Of a DNA stretch of 64,000 nt, positions 31,568-39,539 are shown in pieces. A program made the position numbers and the translations under genes. The stretch lies in contig NZ_JPQU01000039.1 in the NCBI RefSeq assembly GCF_000737245.1, positions 1 through 64,000 of the forward strand, given 5' to 3'. This stretch comes from Pseudomonas syringae. Lineage in GTDB: Bacteria; Pseudomonadota; Gammaproteobacteria; Pseudomonadales; Pseudomonadaceae. The notes under the pieces are model-generated. The model saw only the letters and a program-made list of their open reading frames with translations, was not told the origin of the DNA and did no database searches. Positions within the stretch are counted from its first letter, which is position 1. Each line of letters begins with the position of its first letter.

Positions 31568-32377
31568 ATGATCGATTATCGTCAACTATTCAGCCTGGAA
31601 GGTAAGGTCGCCGTCGTCCTGGGCGCCGCGTCAGGCATTGGCCAAGCCTCTGCTCACGCCTTGGGCGCCCTGGGTGCTCACGTGATCTGTGCGGACCGGG
31701 ATCTAAGCGGGGCTCGAGGCACTGCGCAAGACATCGCCAGCAATGGCTCGGCAGAATGGAGAGAAGTCGACGCCGGCGATGGGGAGGCGATAGCCGCACT
31801 GGCCAAGGACGCCCTGGACAAGCACGGCAAAGTGGACATTGGGGTGTCCACACCGGCCATGAACATTCGCAAGCTGATCGTGGATTACAGTGAAGAAGAG
31901 TTCGATCAGGTGATCAACCTGAACCTGCGCGGCGCTTTTCATTTCATGCGTCACTTCGGCCGGCCAATGATGCAACAGGGCTCTGGCAGTCTGATTCTCT
32001 GCTCTTCGATGCGTGCCGTGACGATCGAACCCGGGCTGGGCATCTACGCTGCAACCAAGGCAGGCATCGAGCAAATGGTAAAAGCCTTCGCGGCAGAAAC
32101 AGGCAGCTATGGCGTGCGAGTCAATGCCGTGATGCCCAGCATCATCGAGACGCGTCTCACTGCGCCACTCAAGGAGCGTGAGGACATCTACAAGACCTAC
32201 GCCGGACATACGGTCTTCAATCGTTGGGGCCAGCCAAGTGAAGTTGGGGCTGCGGTGGCTTTCCTCGCTTCTGACGCGGCCAGCTTTATCTCCGGGAGCA
32301 GTCTGTCGGTTGATGGTGGCTGGACCGCCATCGATGGCCCGCCCACGGGCCTGACCCAGACTCGCCCGTCTGAATGA
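31568..32377 (+). CDS. Short-chain dehydrogenase/reductase with altered nucleotide-site motifs
   Basis: This 269-residue protein has a classical SDR fold. The catalytic residues are present: Asn119 (INLNLRG), Ser146/147 (LCSSM), Tyr160 and Lys164 (YAATK). Two usual motifs are altered. The TGxxxGIG loop reads LGAASGIG (18-25), and the NNAG motif is replaced by STPAMN (94-99). It probably oxidises a hydroxyl of the imported acid using NAD(P). It lies 18 bp after the permease and ahead of the ThDP enzyme. Confidence 0.87.
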   Translation: MIDYRQLFSLEGKVAVVLGAASGIGQASAHALGALGAHVICADRDLSGARGTAQDIASNGSAEWREVDAGDGEAIAALAKDALDKHGKVDIGVSTPAMNIRKLIVDYSEEEFDQVINLNLRGAFHFMRHFGRPMMQQGSGSLILCSSMRAVTIEPGLGIYAATKAGIEQMVKAFAAETGSYGVRVNAVMPSIIETRLTAPLKEREDIYKTYAGHTVFNRWGQPSEVGAAVAFLASDAASFISGSSLSVDGGWTAIDGPPTGLTQTRPSE

Positions 32378-32453
32378 AGACGCGCGCGGAGGCATTCCCC
32401 GCAATGCCTCCGCTCCCGAGGTCATGCCCACTTACTTACGGAACGTAACGCCC

Positions 32454-34112
32454 ATGCCTGATTCAATCCCACCTCGCAACGGCGGCCAGATACTGGTCGA
32501 AGCGTTGCGCCGCAATGCTGTCGATACGCTCTATTGCGTGCCTGGCGAAAGTTTTTTACCGGTGCTCGACGCCCTGCATGACGAGTCATCAATCCGGACG
32601 ATCGTAACGCGACATGAGGGTGCCGCTTCAAACATGGCAGATGCCTATGGCAAGCTGACTGGCCGACCCGGTATCTGCTTCGTCACGCGGGGGCCGGGGG
32701 CGACGCATGCTGCGAACGGCGTCCACACTGCCAAACAGGATTCCACGCCAATGATCCTGTTTGTCGGCCAGGTAGACAGTGCTTTCATTGGGCGTGAAGC
32801 TTTTCAGGAAGTGGATTATCGCCAGGTATTCGGTGGACTTGCCAAATGGGCAACCGAAATCGACAGCATTGAACGCATACCTGAAGTGGTCGCCAAGGCA
32901 TTCAGCATTGCGATGTCGGGCCGTCCCGGTCCGGTGGTGGTCTCGCTCCCGGAGCAGATTCTTTTTGGGCGCGCCGAAGTTGCTGACGCACCGGCAGTGC
33001 GAATCACCCATGCATCCCCATCAGCTGAGGCCATGAGCGAGCTGCGTGAGCGCCTGGGCAAGGCGAGCCGCCCTTTGTTGATAGTCGGCGGCACCGGCTG
33101 GGATGCTCAAGCCTGCAATGCATTGCGTCAGTTCGTGCACACCTACAATCTGCCGGTTGCGGCGTCCTTTCGCCGACAGGATCTGTTTGATAACCGCGAT
33201 GCACATTACGTTGGAATGCTGGGGCTAGGGGTTTCGCCTGCGTTGGCAGAACGGGCGAAGCAATCAGATTTGCTTCTGGTGATCGGCTCTCGCTTGGCTG
33301 AAACCGTCTCGGGCGGATACACCCTCTTCGAAAGCCCAGTGACGCGTCAGACGCTGATTCACATTCATCCGGACCCGGGCGAATTGGGCCGTGTATATCA
33401 GGCGCATCTGCCGATCAACGCCTCGCTGAGCACGTTTGCCAATGCGCTGGCGCAGCTTCCTGCACCTGAAACCCTGCCCTGGTCAGAGTGGACTCAGAGC
33501 GCTCATCAAGACTATCTGGTCCATTCGACACCTCCAGCCCGCTACCCCGACAACGTCGGTGTAGACCTGGCACAGGTCATTGCTCACCTGGACGCGACCC
33601 TGCCTGATGACGCAATCCTTGCCAATGGTGCTGGCAATTACACGGTTTGGCTTCACCGTTTCTACCGTTACCGACAGCCCGCCACTGAACTGGCGCCTAC
33701 CAACGGTGCCATGGGCTACGGGCTGCCTGCTGCCATCGCGGCGAGTTTGAACAACCCGCAGCGCTGCGTGGTATGCCTGGCCGGAGATGGCTGCTTCATG
33801 ATGTATCCGCAAGAGTTGGCGACGGCACTGCAATATGGCGCTCCGGTAATCGTCATTCTGGTGAACAACTCCATGCTTGGCACCATCCGCATGCATCAGG
33901 AGCGCGAATATCCGAACCGTGTTTATGCAACCGATCTAGTCAACCCCGACTTCGTCTCCTTGGCAAAAGCGTTTGGTGCGCATGCCGAACGGGTAGATAA
34001 CACGTCGGACTTCCCCGCAGCGTTCAGTCGCGCTCAAGCAGCAGGTAAAGCTGCGCTGATCGAACTGATTACAGATCCGAAGCAGATCACTCCGACTGGC
34101 AGGCTAGAGTGA
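32454..34112 (+). CDS. ThDP-dependent enzyme of the acetolactate-synthase-like family
   Basis: The protein has 552 residues with three ThDP-enzyme domains. The N-terminal domain has the catalytic glutamate (TRHEGAA, Glu55) and REAFQEVDY, and a central Rossmann-like domain follows. The C-terminal domain carries the ThDP-binding GDGCF...NNSMLG motif. It is not a standard IlvB, since no regulatory-subunit gene lies nearby; a decarboxylase or carboligase of a 2-keto acid is likelier. An ATG at 32424 is in frame, but its GAGG is only 2 nt away. I prefer 32454, although its own binding site is weak. Confidence 0.83.
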   Translation: MPDSIPPRNGGQILVEALRRNAVDTLYCVPGESFLPVLDALHDESSIRTIVTRHEGAASNMADAYGKLTGRPGICFVTRGPGATHAANGVHTAKQDSTPMILFVGQVDSAFIGREAFQEVDYRQVFGGLAKWATEIDSIERIPEVVAKAFSIAMSGRPGPVVVSLPEQILFGRAEVADAPAVRITHASPSAEAMSELRERLGKASRPLLIVGGTGWDAQACNALRQFVHTYNLPVAASFRRQDLFDNRDAHYVGMLGLGVSPALAERAKQSDLLLVIGSRLAETVSGGYTLFESPVTRQTLIHIHPDPGELGRVYQAHLPINASLSTFANALAQLPAPETLPWSEWTQSAHQDYLVHSTPPARYPDNVGVDLAQVIAHLDATLPDDAILANGAGNYTVWLHRFYRYRQPATELAPTNGAMGYGLPAAIAASLNNPQRCVVCLAGDGCFMMYPQELATALQYGAPVIVILVNNSMLGTIRMHQEREYPNRVYATDLVNPDFVSLAKAFGAHAERVDNTSDFPAAFSRAQAAGKAALIELITDPKQITPTGRLE

Positions 34113-34121
34113 GCCAGCCTG

Positions 34122-34183
34122 CTTGGCGCCTGTATTGCGCGCCAAGTGGATGGTGAGCCGAATAGCTGCCCTATTCGGCTCAC
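34122..34183. terminator. Twin hairpins between convergent transcripts
   Basis: The first is CTTGGCGC facing GCGCCAAG (34122-34146). The second is GTGAGCCGAATAG facing CTATTCGGCTCAC, a 13-bp stem with a 5-nt loop (34153-34183). Neither is followed by a long T run. Their position between the ThDP gene and the end of the yjf-like operon suggests a two-way terminator. Confidence 0.55.
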
Positions 34184-34262
34184 AGATGAGCGAAACCATT
34201 AAAGATCACTTCAGGATCTGGCTGCTGACTACACCTACGCCAGACTGCCCACGGTTTCACAA

Positions 34263-35420
34263 TCAATCCACCACCACATGCGGCAAGAACCGACTGCTGT
34301 CCTTGGTAATCAGGCTATCGTCTTCCCGAATACCGATGCCTGAAGCCAGGTCGCCCACCACCCATGAACCAATGAGCGTGTAGCTGTCGCCAAAACGCGG
34401 CAGCGGGGCGAACTTTTGCAGGATGTAGGGGGCGTCGTTGTAGGGGCCGTCTTCGAAAATGACCTGGTCACCGGGGGTGCGGATTTCGATGTTGGCGCCT
34501 TCGCGGGAGAAGTAGGGTTTGCGGACCCAGCCTTTCGGCACAGGCGCAGTTGGGTCTTTGTCGACGAAAGTCGGCAGCAGATTCGGATGCCCTTCATTGA
34601 ATTTCCACAGCAGGGGCAGGATGCCTTTGTTGGAGATGATGGACTTCCACGCCGGCTCAATGAATTGCGTGTCGCACTGCGGGACTGCCTGACCATGGGG
34701 TTCGTGGAATACGTGCTCCCAAGCGTGGAGCTTGAAGATACGTTCGATCCAGCGGCCCTCGAGATCGACGAACCGGCCTTGAGCATTCAAGCCGATGTCT
34801 TCGATGTCGATGTGTCGGGTTTCAATACCAACATGATCGGCCATCTTGCGCAGGAATTCGGTGGTGCCCCGGTCTTCGGCGGAACCTGACATGGCGGAGA
34901 AGTAAAACGGTCCGCCCTCTCTGATTGCCGCGAAGGCGCGAACCAGGTCTTCGGCCAGCGAATTGAACTGCGAGGCATGGGCAGGCAACACACCTCGGGC
35001 AATCTGCTCTTCGAGCCAAATGAGCTGAAAGGCGCCGGCCTCATAGGCGGACGTCGGCGTATCCATGTTGCCTTCCAGCAGCTTCGCCGGATTGACGCCG
35101 TCGTAGCTGAAGTCGAAGCGCCCGTAGAGATGTGGGTGCCCCTCCTTCCAGGACGTGCGGACCAGATCAAAGAACGCTGGAGGGATTGCCAACTGGGTCA
35201 GCAACTCCTCACTTTCCACCACCCGCTCAACGGCATCCATACACATGGCATGAAGCTCTTGAGTCGGCGCTTCAATATCCTGCGTGATCTGAGCTTCAGT
35301 GAACTGGTAATAAGCCCGCTCATCCCAATATCGTTCGCCGTCGATGGTGTGGAAATCGAAGCCCTCACGCGCGGCGGTTTCGCGCCAGTCAGGCCGCTCT
35401 TCGATATTGATCTTTTTCAT
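34263..35420 (-). CDS. yjfC: Glutathionylspermidine-synthase-like ATP-grasp ligase (YjfC/YgiC type)
   Basis: This 385-residue protein covers the ATP-grasp synthetase part of the GSP_synth family (RFDFSYDG...LLEGNMDTPTS, KFNEGHPNLLP, RKPYFSREGANIEI) without the amidase half of E. coli Gss. It should form an amide bond between a carboxylate and an amine, but glutathionylspermidine is unproven as product for YgiC/YjfC proteins. It is the last gene of the minus-strand operon, 14 bp after the DUF1190 gene. The same two-gene end occurs in E. coli as yjfM-yjfC and ygiB-ygiC. Confidence 0.88.
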   Translation of the reverse strand: MKKINIEERPDWRETAAREGFDFHTIDGERYWDERAYYQFTEAQITQDIEAPTQELHAMCMDAVERVVESEELLTQLAIPPAFFDLVRTSWKEGHPHLYGRFDFSYDGVNPAKLLEGNMDTPTSAYEAGAFQLIWLEEQIARGVLPAHASQFNSLAEDLVRAFAAIREGGPFYFSAMSGSAEDRGTTEFLRKMADHVGIETRHIDIEDIGLNAQGRFVDLEGRWIERIFKLHAWEHVFHEPHGQAVPQCDTQFIEPAWKSIISNKGILPLLWKFNEGHPNLLPTFVDKDPTAPVPKGWVRKPYFSREGANIEIRTPGDQVIFEDGPYNDAPYILQKFAPLPRFGDSYTLIGSWVVGDLASGIGIREDDSLITKDSSRFLPHVVVD

Positions 35421-35434
35421 CGCACGCGCTCCTG

Positions 35435-36148
35435 TCAGCCGCCGAAGCCGCTGCTTTTACCGCCCCAACCGCTGCGAGCAGTCGCCTGGCTGCCAAACCC
35501 GCCACGGGAAACCGATGACGAGACTGACGAGTTACGGCCCAGCGTGCTCTTGGTGTAAGCACCGGTTGAGCTGGTCCGAGCTTGAGTGGAGTTACCGAAG
35601 GTCTTGCCACGCTCAATTTGCCGGGAGAGCGTCGAGGACTGATAGCCACCGCGCGAATCACGCTCCTGATAGACCGGCTGAGAGTTGTAGCGACCGCCAC
35701 CGCCGATATTACTGACCATGTTGCTCACCAGCATGCCCATCAGAAACCCATTGACGCCTGAGCTGGCGAAACCTGAACCACCGGACTGACCGGCCTGAGC
35801 GTTGGCCGCATCGACCTGGGATTTGGGCAACTGGCCGGAAAGCTCCAGCTGAAAACCGCCCAGTTTGGGAGTGAACTTGCCATCCGAGTTCTGCTGGCAG
35901 TAATCGGGAACAAAGTCTGCCTCACACGCGGCCGCATTGTCGTAGGTTGGTGCGATGCGGCGGTGATCTGCCAAGGCAGTCATGTAGGCGTCCGAGCACA
36001 CATCTACGGGAATCTTCTGATCCACGCAGGCTTGTACCGTCGGGAACGTCTGTTGCGCGCTGACATCCACGGTGTCGGACTTGCCGCATGCACTGAGTGC
36101 CAGCGGAAGCGTGCTGGCCAGAACCAGCTTCAAGGAACTACGTCTCAT
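35435..36148 (-). CDS. yjfM: DUF1190 lipoprotein-like protein (YjfM/YgiB type)
   Basis: The protein has 237 residues. The N terminus MRRSSLKLVLASTLPLALSACGK is a signal peptide with a lipobox-like LSAC, so it is probably a lipoprotein. A domain with spaced cysteines follows (VQACVDQ, VDVCSDAY, AACEADF, DYCQQ). A low-complexity Gly/Ser/Arg-rich tail ends GKSSGFGG. This is the DUF1190/YgiB layout. It is a likely periplasmic or membrane partner of the ligase encoded just downstream. Confidence 0.88.
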   Translation of the reverse strand: MRRSSLKLVLASTLPLALSACGKSDTVDVSAQQTFPTVQACVDQKIPVDVCSDAYMTALADHRRIAPTYDNAAACEADFVPDYCQQNSDGKFTPKLGGFQLELSGQLPKSQVDAANAQAGQSGGSGFASSGVNGFLMGMLVSNMVSNIGGGGRYNSQPVYQERDSRGGYQSSTLSRQIERGKTFGNSTQARTSSTGAYTKSTLGRNSSVSSSVSRGGFGSQATARSGWGGKSSGFGG

Positions 36149-36174
36149 CGAATACTCCTTTCGATCACGGGCAA

Positions 36175-36600
36175 TCAGGTCGACGGCGTCATGCAGGCCG
36201 AATTGAGGAAGCCGACACTGATCGAGACGCTGGCTGCGTAGATGGCAGCGGCCAGTTCGCCCCGGGTGATGCGAGCCGAGAGGTCTTTAAGAACAAAGTT
36301 GGTAGCGGTGAATGCCAACAATTGCACGACGGCTGCGATGACTGCCCAGATCACTACGTCCAGCACACTGATGCTGTAAGTAATCACGTTGCTGGCAGGC
36401 AGTGCGAAGCCAATCAATGCGCCGCCCAGTGCAACCGCCGCAGCGACATTGCCCTCACGAATCTGAACGAACTCCTTGTGCGGTGTCAGCCGTGTATAGG
36501 CCATCTGGAACAGGCCGAACAAGCCACCCGCCACAATGATGTAAATCACGAAGCTCAGCACCGATTGAAAGCTGAGAGACAAACTTAGCGCATCAAGCAT
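36175..36600 (-). CDS. yjfL: DUF350 four-helix membrane protein (YjfL type)
   Basis: This 141-residue protein has four hydrophobic segments (about 15-35, 50-72, 82-103, 117-138) in the duplicated two-helix DUF350 pattern (VAAAVALGGALIGFALP and ELAAAIYAASVSISVG). It is an inner-membrane protein of unknown activity. Co-occurrence with PspA and an ATP-grasp ligase points to membrane-stress work. It lies 12 bp after the DUF2491 gene and 26 bp before the DUF1190 gene. Confidence 0.9.
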   Translation of the reverse strand: MLDALSLSLSFQSVLSFVIYIIVAGGLFGLFQMAYTRLTPHKEFVQIREGNVAAAVALGGALIGFALPASNVITYSISVLDVVIWAVIAAVVQLLAFTATNFVLKDLSARITRGELAAAIYAASVSISVGFLNSACMTPST

Positions 36601-36612
36601 TTTTACTTCCTT

Positions 36613-37281
36613 TTAGATGACGGTGAAGTCAGTGGACTGCAGCGTGACGCCAACCGAAGTGGTGAGAGAAACCACGCCCTCTTCATCCTCTTCAACCGAC
36701 AGCAGCAAAAACTCGCGGCGATCAATCAAGCCCGTGTCACGCGCGTAAAGCATGCTCAGGTGTTCGATACGGTAGCTGCCATCAGGATTGCTGACAGCTT
36801 CGGTCATCGGGGTCAGTTCGGTCTGCCCTGCTTCCGTACCCCACTGACGCTCGTATTCCCAGCCGTCGTGCTCGTACAGCGGCAGTCCGATTCTGGATTC
36901 AGGCCCGACCAGACGCTTCAATTCAGACTCGCTGTTGATGGTCACGACGCTGCTGTAGCCGAACAGGATAATGTCCTGAACGTCCTCCGCCGCAGGACCA
37001 TTCATCATGACCTGCATCCAGTAATCTTCATCTTCGAAGTAGAAGCGCACCAGCCGGATGGACTGCCCGAGGTCAACATGACCTACAGACCAGACCACTT
37101 CTTCATCGGGGACGACCAGTTCCGAGTGCCCGTCGAGCATCAGCTTCAGCGAGTCATCCAGATCCAGCATGCGCCCGGTGGCCAGGCCAAATGGTGTGAG
37201 CAAGCCAGCCCCATTTAGGGGTACTGAGCCCGCAGGCGGTTTTGGCGGCGCCAGGCCTAAAGCTCGTTTGATCCAACTCAT
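36613..37281 (-). CDS. yjfK: DUF2491 protein (YjfK type)
   Basis: A soluble acidic protein of 222 residues beginning MSWIKRALGLAPPKPP, with LVRFYFEDEDYWMQVMMNG and HLSMLYARDTGLIDRREFLLLSVEEDE, matching DUF2491. Function unknown. It lies 68 bp after the rhomboid gene in the direction of transcription and 12 bp before the DUF350 gene. Confidence 0.87.
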   Translation of the reverse strand: MSWIKRALGLAPPKPPAGSVPLNGAGLLTPFGLATGRMLDLDDSLKLMLDGHSELVVPDEEVVWSVGHVDLGQSIRLVRFYFEDEDYWMQVMMNGPAAEDVQDIILFGYSSVVTINSESELKRLVGPESRIGLPLYEHDGWEYERQWGTEAGQTELTPMTEAVSNPDGSYRIEHLSMLYARDTGLIDRREFLLLSVEEDEEGVVSLTTSVGVTLQSTDFTVI

Positions 37282-37349
37282 AATGCGTTTCCTTCCATTT
37301 CATGTGTGCTGGAGGATGAAGAGCGGACAGCTGTTCAACCCGGAAACGC

Positions 37350-37910
37350 TCATACCGACGGGTTCTCGACGAGCGTTTTCGAGTGCATCAGCCAGGCCAC
37401 GAAGATACCGGCAACAGCGCCCGCGAGGTGCGATTCAAACGAAACCCCTGGTACCGGGATGAAGCCCAGAATCAATCCGCTATACCCCACCAACGTGACC
37501 AGTGCTATGCCGAAGCTGACCAGGCTGCGTTGATACCAGGCCCGCGCCAACAGATAAGCCCATAACCCAAAGATCAGACCGCTGGCCCCCACGTGAATCG
37601 TCGGTCGGCCGACTATCCAGACCAGCAGACCACCCACCAGCCCAACCAGCAGCGCCACACGCACATAACGCTGCACGCCTTCAGTCGCCACCAGCCAGCT
37701 CAGCACAATAAACGGCACAAGATTGCTCAGCAAATGACGCACCGAGCCATGCAGGAACGGGGAAAAAAGGATGCCCTGCAGACCAGCCAGCGTCCGAGGG
37801 ATCAGGCCATGCTGTAACAGGCTGTTAGCGGTGAGAGAGTTAACCACCTGCGCCACGATCATCAAAGCGGCGAGGCCAAGAATAATGCGTAGTCCATTTC
37901 CGATATTCAT
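37350..37910 (-). CDS. Rhomboid-family intramembrane serine protease
   Basis: This 186-residue protein has about six transmembrane helices. The catalytic pair is visible: Ser110 in GASG (108-111) and His161 in ESHLAGAVAG. The conserved HGSVRHLLSNL (His54, His59, Asn63) precedes them. I chose the ATG at 37910, which has GGAGGG upstream; the frame is open for 32 more codons. E. coli yjfIJKLMC has no such gene inside it. Substrates are not known, but DUF1190 and DUF350 proteins of the same locus are membrane-linked candidates. Confidence 0.88.
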   Translation of the reverse strand: MNIGNGLRIILGLAALMIVAQVVNSLTANSLLQHGLIPRTLAGLQGILFSPFLHGSVRHLLSNLVPFIVLSWLVATEGVQRYVRVALLVGLVGGLLVWIVGRPTIHVGASGLIFGLWAYLLARAWYQRSLVSFGIALVTLVGYSGLILGFIPVPGVSFESHLAGAVAGIFVAWLMHSKTLVENPSV

Positions 37911-37948
37911 GTAGCCCTCCCCACCCTGGCGCTGGACAAAACCCAGAC

Positions 37949-37980
37949 AAAAAAGGGGCAAACGGATATCCGCCTGCCCC
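37949..37980 (-). terminator. Intrinsic terminator inside the yjf-like operon
   Basis: Read on the minus strand, GGGGCA and TGCCCC enclose an inner CGGATATCCG stem and are followed by TTTTTT. It lies 38 nt before the rhomboid start and downstream of pspA. It should end part of the transcripts from the yjfI promoter before the rhomboid and the last four genes. Confidence 0.65.
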
Positions 37981-38012
37981 ACTTTGTCAGCCTGGATAAA
38001 ACGCAAGCCCCG

Positions 38013-38103
38013 GTGGGAGCGAATTCATTCGCGAATGCTGCATCACAGGCGATGCATTTCTATCGAATCCACCGGCCCTTTCGCGAATGAATTCGCTCCC
38101 ACA
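38013..38103. repeat. REP palindrome, GAATTCATTCGCGAA type
   Basis: GGTGGGAGCGAATTCATTCGCGAA faces TTCGCGAATGAATTCGCTCCCACA within the yjf-like operon, between the pspA gene and the internal terminator. Confidence 0.8.
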
Positions 38104-38127
38104 AGGATTGTTAGCTGACTGTGGATA

Positions 38128-38832
38128 TCACTGACCCGCGCCACCCTGGTTTTGCGCTTTCAAGCGGGCCAGCACGTCAGCGGCACCACCGGTTTTCGCA
38201 CCAATGCCAGCATCTTGCAGGCGGCGCTCAAGGTCACCGCCATTGGCGGCATCTGCCAGTTCTTCAGCGGCTTCGAGCTTGGCATCCTGCTCGTCCTGAC
38301 GTGCCTTGATACGCGCCAGCGAACCCACTGCTGTTTCCAGTCGGCCATTGGCACCACCAGTCGCGGCAGCGGCATTGATCTGGGCTTTCTGTACGCTGTC
38401 ACGTGCCTTGGCCATATCAGCCTGTTGACGCAGGCCCTTGATCTGGCTTTCGGCCTTGGTGACCTGAGCGGTGAGCTTGGTGACCTGAATCCCGAACTGA
38501 TCAGCCGCTGCCTTCTCCTGATCGCGCAAGGCGGTTAGTTCGGAGACTTTCTCGGCGCACTCCAGAGCAAGGCCTTCTTCGCCCTTGTTCATGGCAGCGA
38601 TGGCTTTCTGTTCCCAGTTCGCAATGTTCTTGTCGTGCTCGTCCACGCGCTGTACGGACAGCTTGTGTTTGGCTTTGATCTGAATCAGCTGATTACGCGC
38701 GGCGAGCATCGAGGCATCGGCATCGCGAATCTCCTGATCCAGAATGCGCAGTGCTTGTGCGTCGACGATTGCCTCGCCAACTTCCGAGGCGCCACCACGG
38801 AGAGCGGTCACCATTTTTTTCCAAAGGCTCAT
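38128..38832 (-). CDS. yjfJ: PspA/IM30 family membrane-stress protein (YjfJ type)
   Basis: This 234-residue protein begins MSLWKKMVTALRGGASE and continues as a long coiled coil (about 25-190) with LRILDQEIRDADASM, the PspA/IM30 signature region. The tail is Ala/Gly-rich with a short terminal helix. PspA proteins bind stressed inner membrane and assemble into ESCRT-III-like polymers. No pspF, pspB or pspC lies nearby, so control must differ from the classical Psp response. It lies 15 bp after the DUF2170 gene. Confidence 0.92.
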   Translation of the reverse strand: MSLWKKMVTALRGGASEVGEAIVDAQALRILDQEIRDADASMLAARNQLIQIKAKHKLSVQRVDEHDKNIANWEQKAIAAMNKGEEGLALECAEKVSELTALRDQEKAAADQFGIQVTKLTAQVTKAESQIKGLRQQADMAKARDSVQKAQINAAAATGGANGRLETAVGSLARIKARQDEQDAKLEAAEELADAANGGDLERRLQDAGIGAKTGGAADVLARLKAQNQGGAGQ

Positions 38833-38847
38833 TGATCTGTCTCCTGA

Positions 38848-39468
38848 TTACTGTGGATCGACTGTTAGAAAATCTTCGTAGGCATCAGCGGCGCGAATCA
38901 CGTTATCCGCCAGGGTGAACACCTCATGGACGATGACCGTCAGCGAGGAGGCCGCACTGAGCGCGCCGAACATGTTGTAGACGGTTTCGCCGTTAGGCAT
39001 GGTTTCAATACCGATCGAGGACAGCGGGAAAATGTCCCGGCTGCGCAGCACGGTGTCGTTGAAGGCCGCCACGTCTTTGACTTGCGAGGCGTAGACCAGC
39101 ACTGAATCCACCAGGATCTGGTCGCCGGCAATCGCGATGATGATCGGCAGACCGCCGAAGTTATTCATCGCCACACTCAAGCTTGGTTCTGCACCCTGGA
39201 CGAGGGTCAATTCGATTTCGTTGTTTTTCACCACATCCAGTTCGACAAAGGCCGAATGGAGCGTATCGATTGTCCAGTTGATATTTTCGCTCATGAATCC
39301 CTCCAGTTTGATGCGGTTACCCATGTAGGGTTGGCGTAAGACTTTTTCGACGTTTCTTAGCACTTCTGCGTTTTCAGGAAGCACGTAGAGTTCTCTCTTC
39401 ACGTACCCGGCAGCCGTCAGCCGTGCGCGCATTTCACGCATGTAGTCGGTTGAAGTTTTCCGAGCCAT
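38848..39468 (-). CDS. yjfI: DUF2170 protein with an N-terminal ribbon-helix-helix-like segment (YjfI type)
   Basis: The protein has 206 residues. The C-terminal part (about 60-200, from INWTIDTLHSAFVEL) is DUF2170, which alone makes up E. coli YjfI (about 133 residues from memory). The extra N terminus (MARKTSTDYMREMRARLTAAGYVKRELYVLPENAEVL) has the pattern of ribbon-helix-helix DNA-binding domains: basic lead, a beta strand KRELYVLP, then a helix. I infer DNA binding. The ATG at 39468 follows AGGGCGC; the frame runs 46 codons further up without a good site. It heads the operon next to two palindromes. Confidence 0.85.
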   Translation of the reverse strand: MARKTSTDYMREMRARLTAAGYVKRELYVLPENAEVLRNVEKVLRQPYMGNRIKLEGFMSENINWTIDTLHSAFVELDVVKNNEIELTLVQGAEPSLSVAMNNFGGLPIIIAIAGDQILVDSVLVYASQVKDVAAFNDTVLRSRDIFPLSSIGIETMPNGETVYNMFGALSAASSLTVIVHEVFTLADNVIRAADAYEDFLTVDPQ

Positions 39469-39486
39469 CTGAGCGCCCTCCAAGGC

Positions 39487-39498
39487 ATCACATGTGAT
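39487..39498. promoter_or_regulatory. Palindromic operator candidate 1
   Basis: ATCACATGTGAT is a perfect 12-bp palindrome 18 bp upstream of the yjfI start codon. A protein bound here would sit at or just after the promoter. Confidence 0.6.
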
Positions 39499-39539
39499 GG
39501 AAACGCACGCTACGCCTAAAAATAGCCACAAGCAACACC

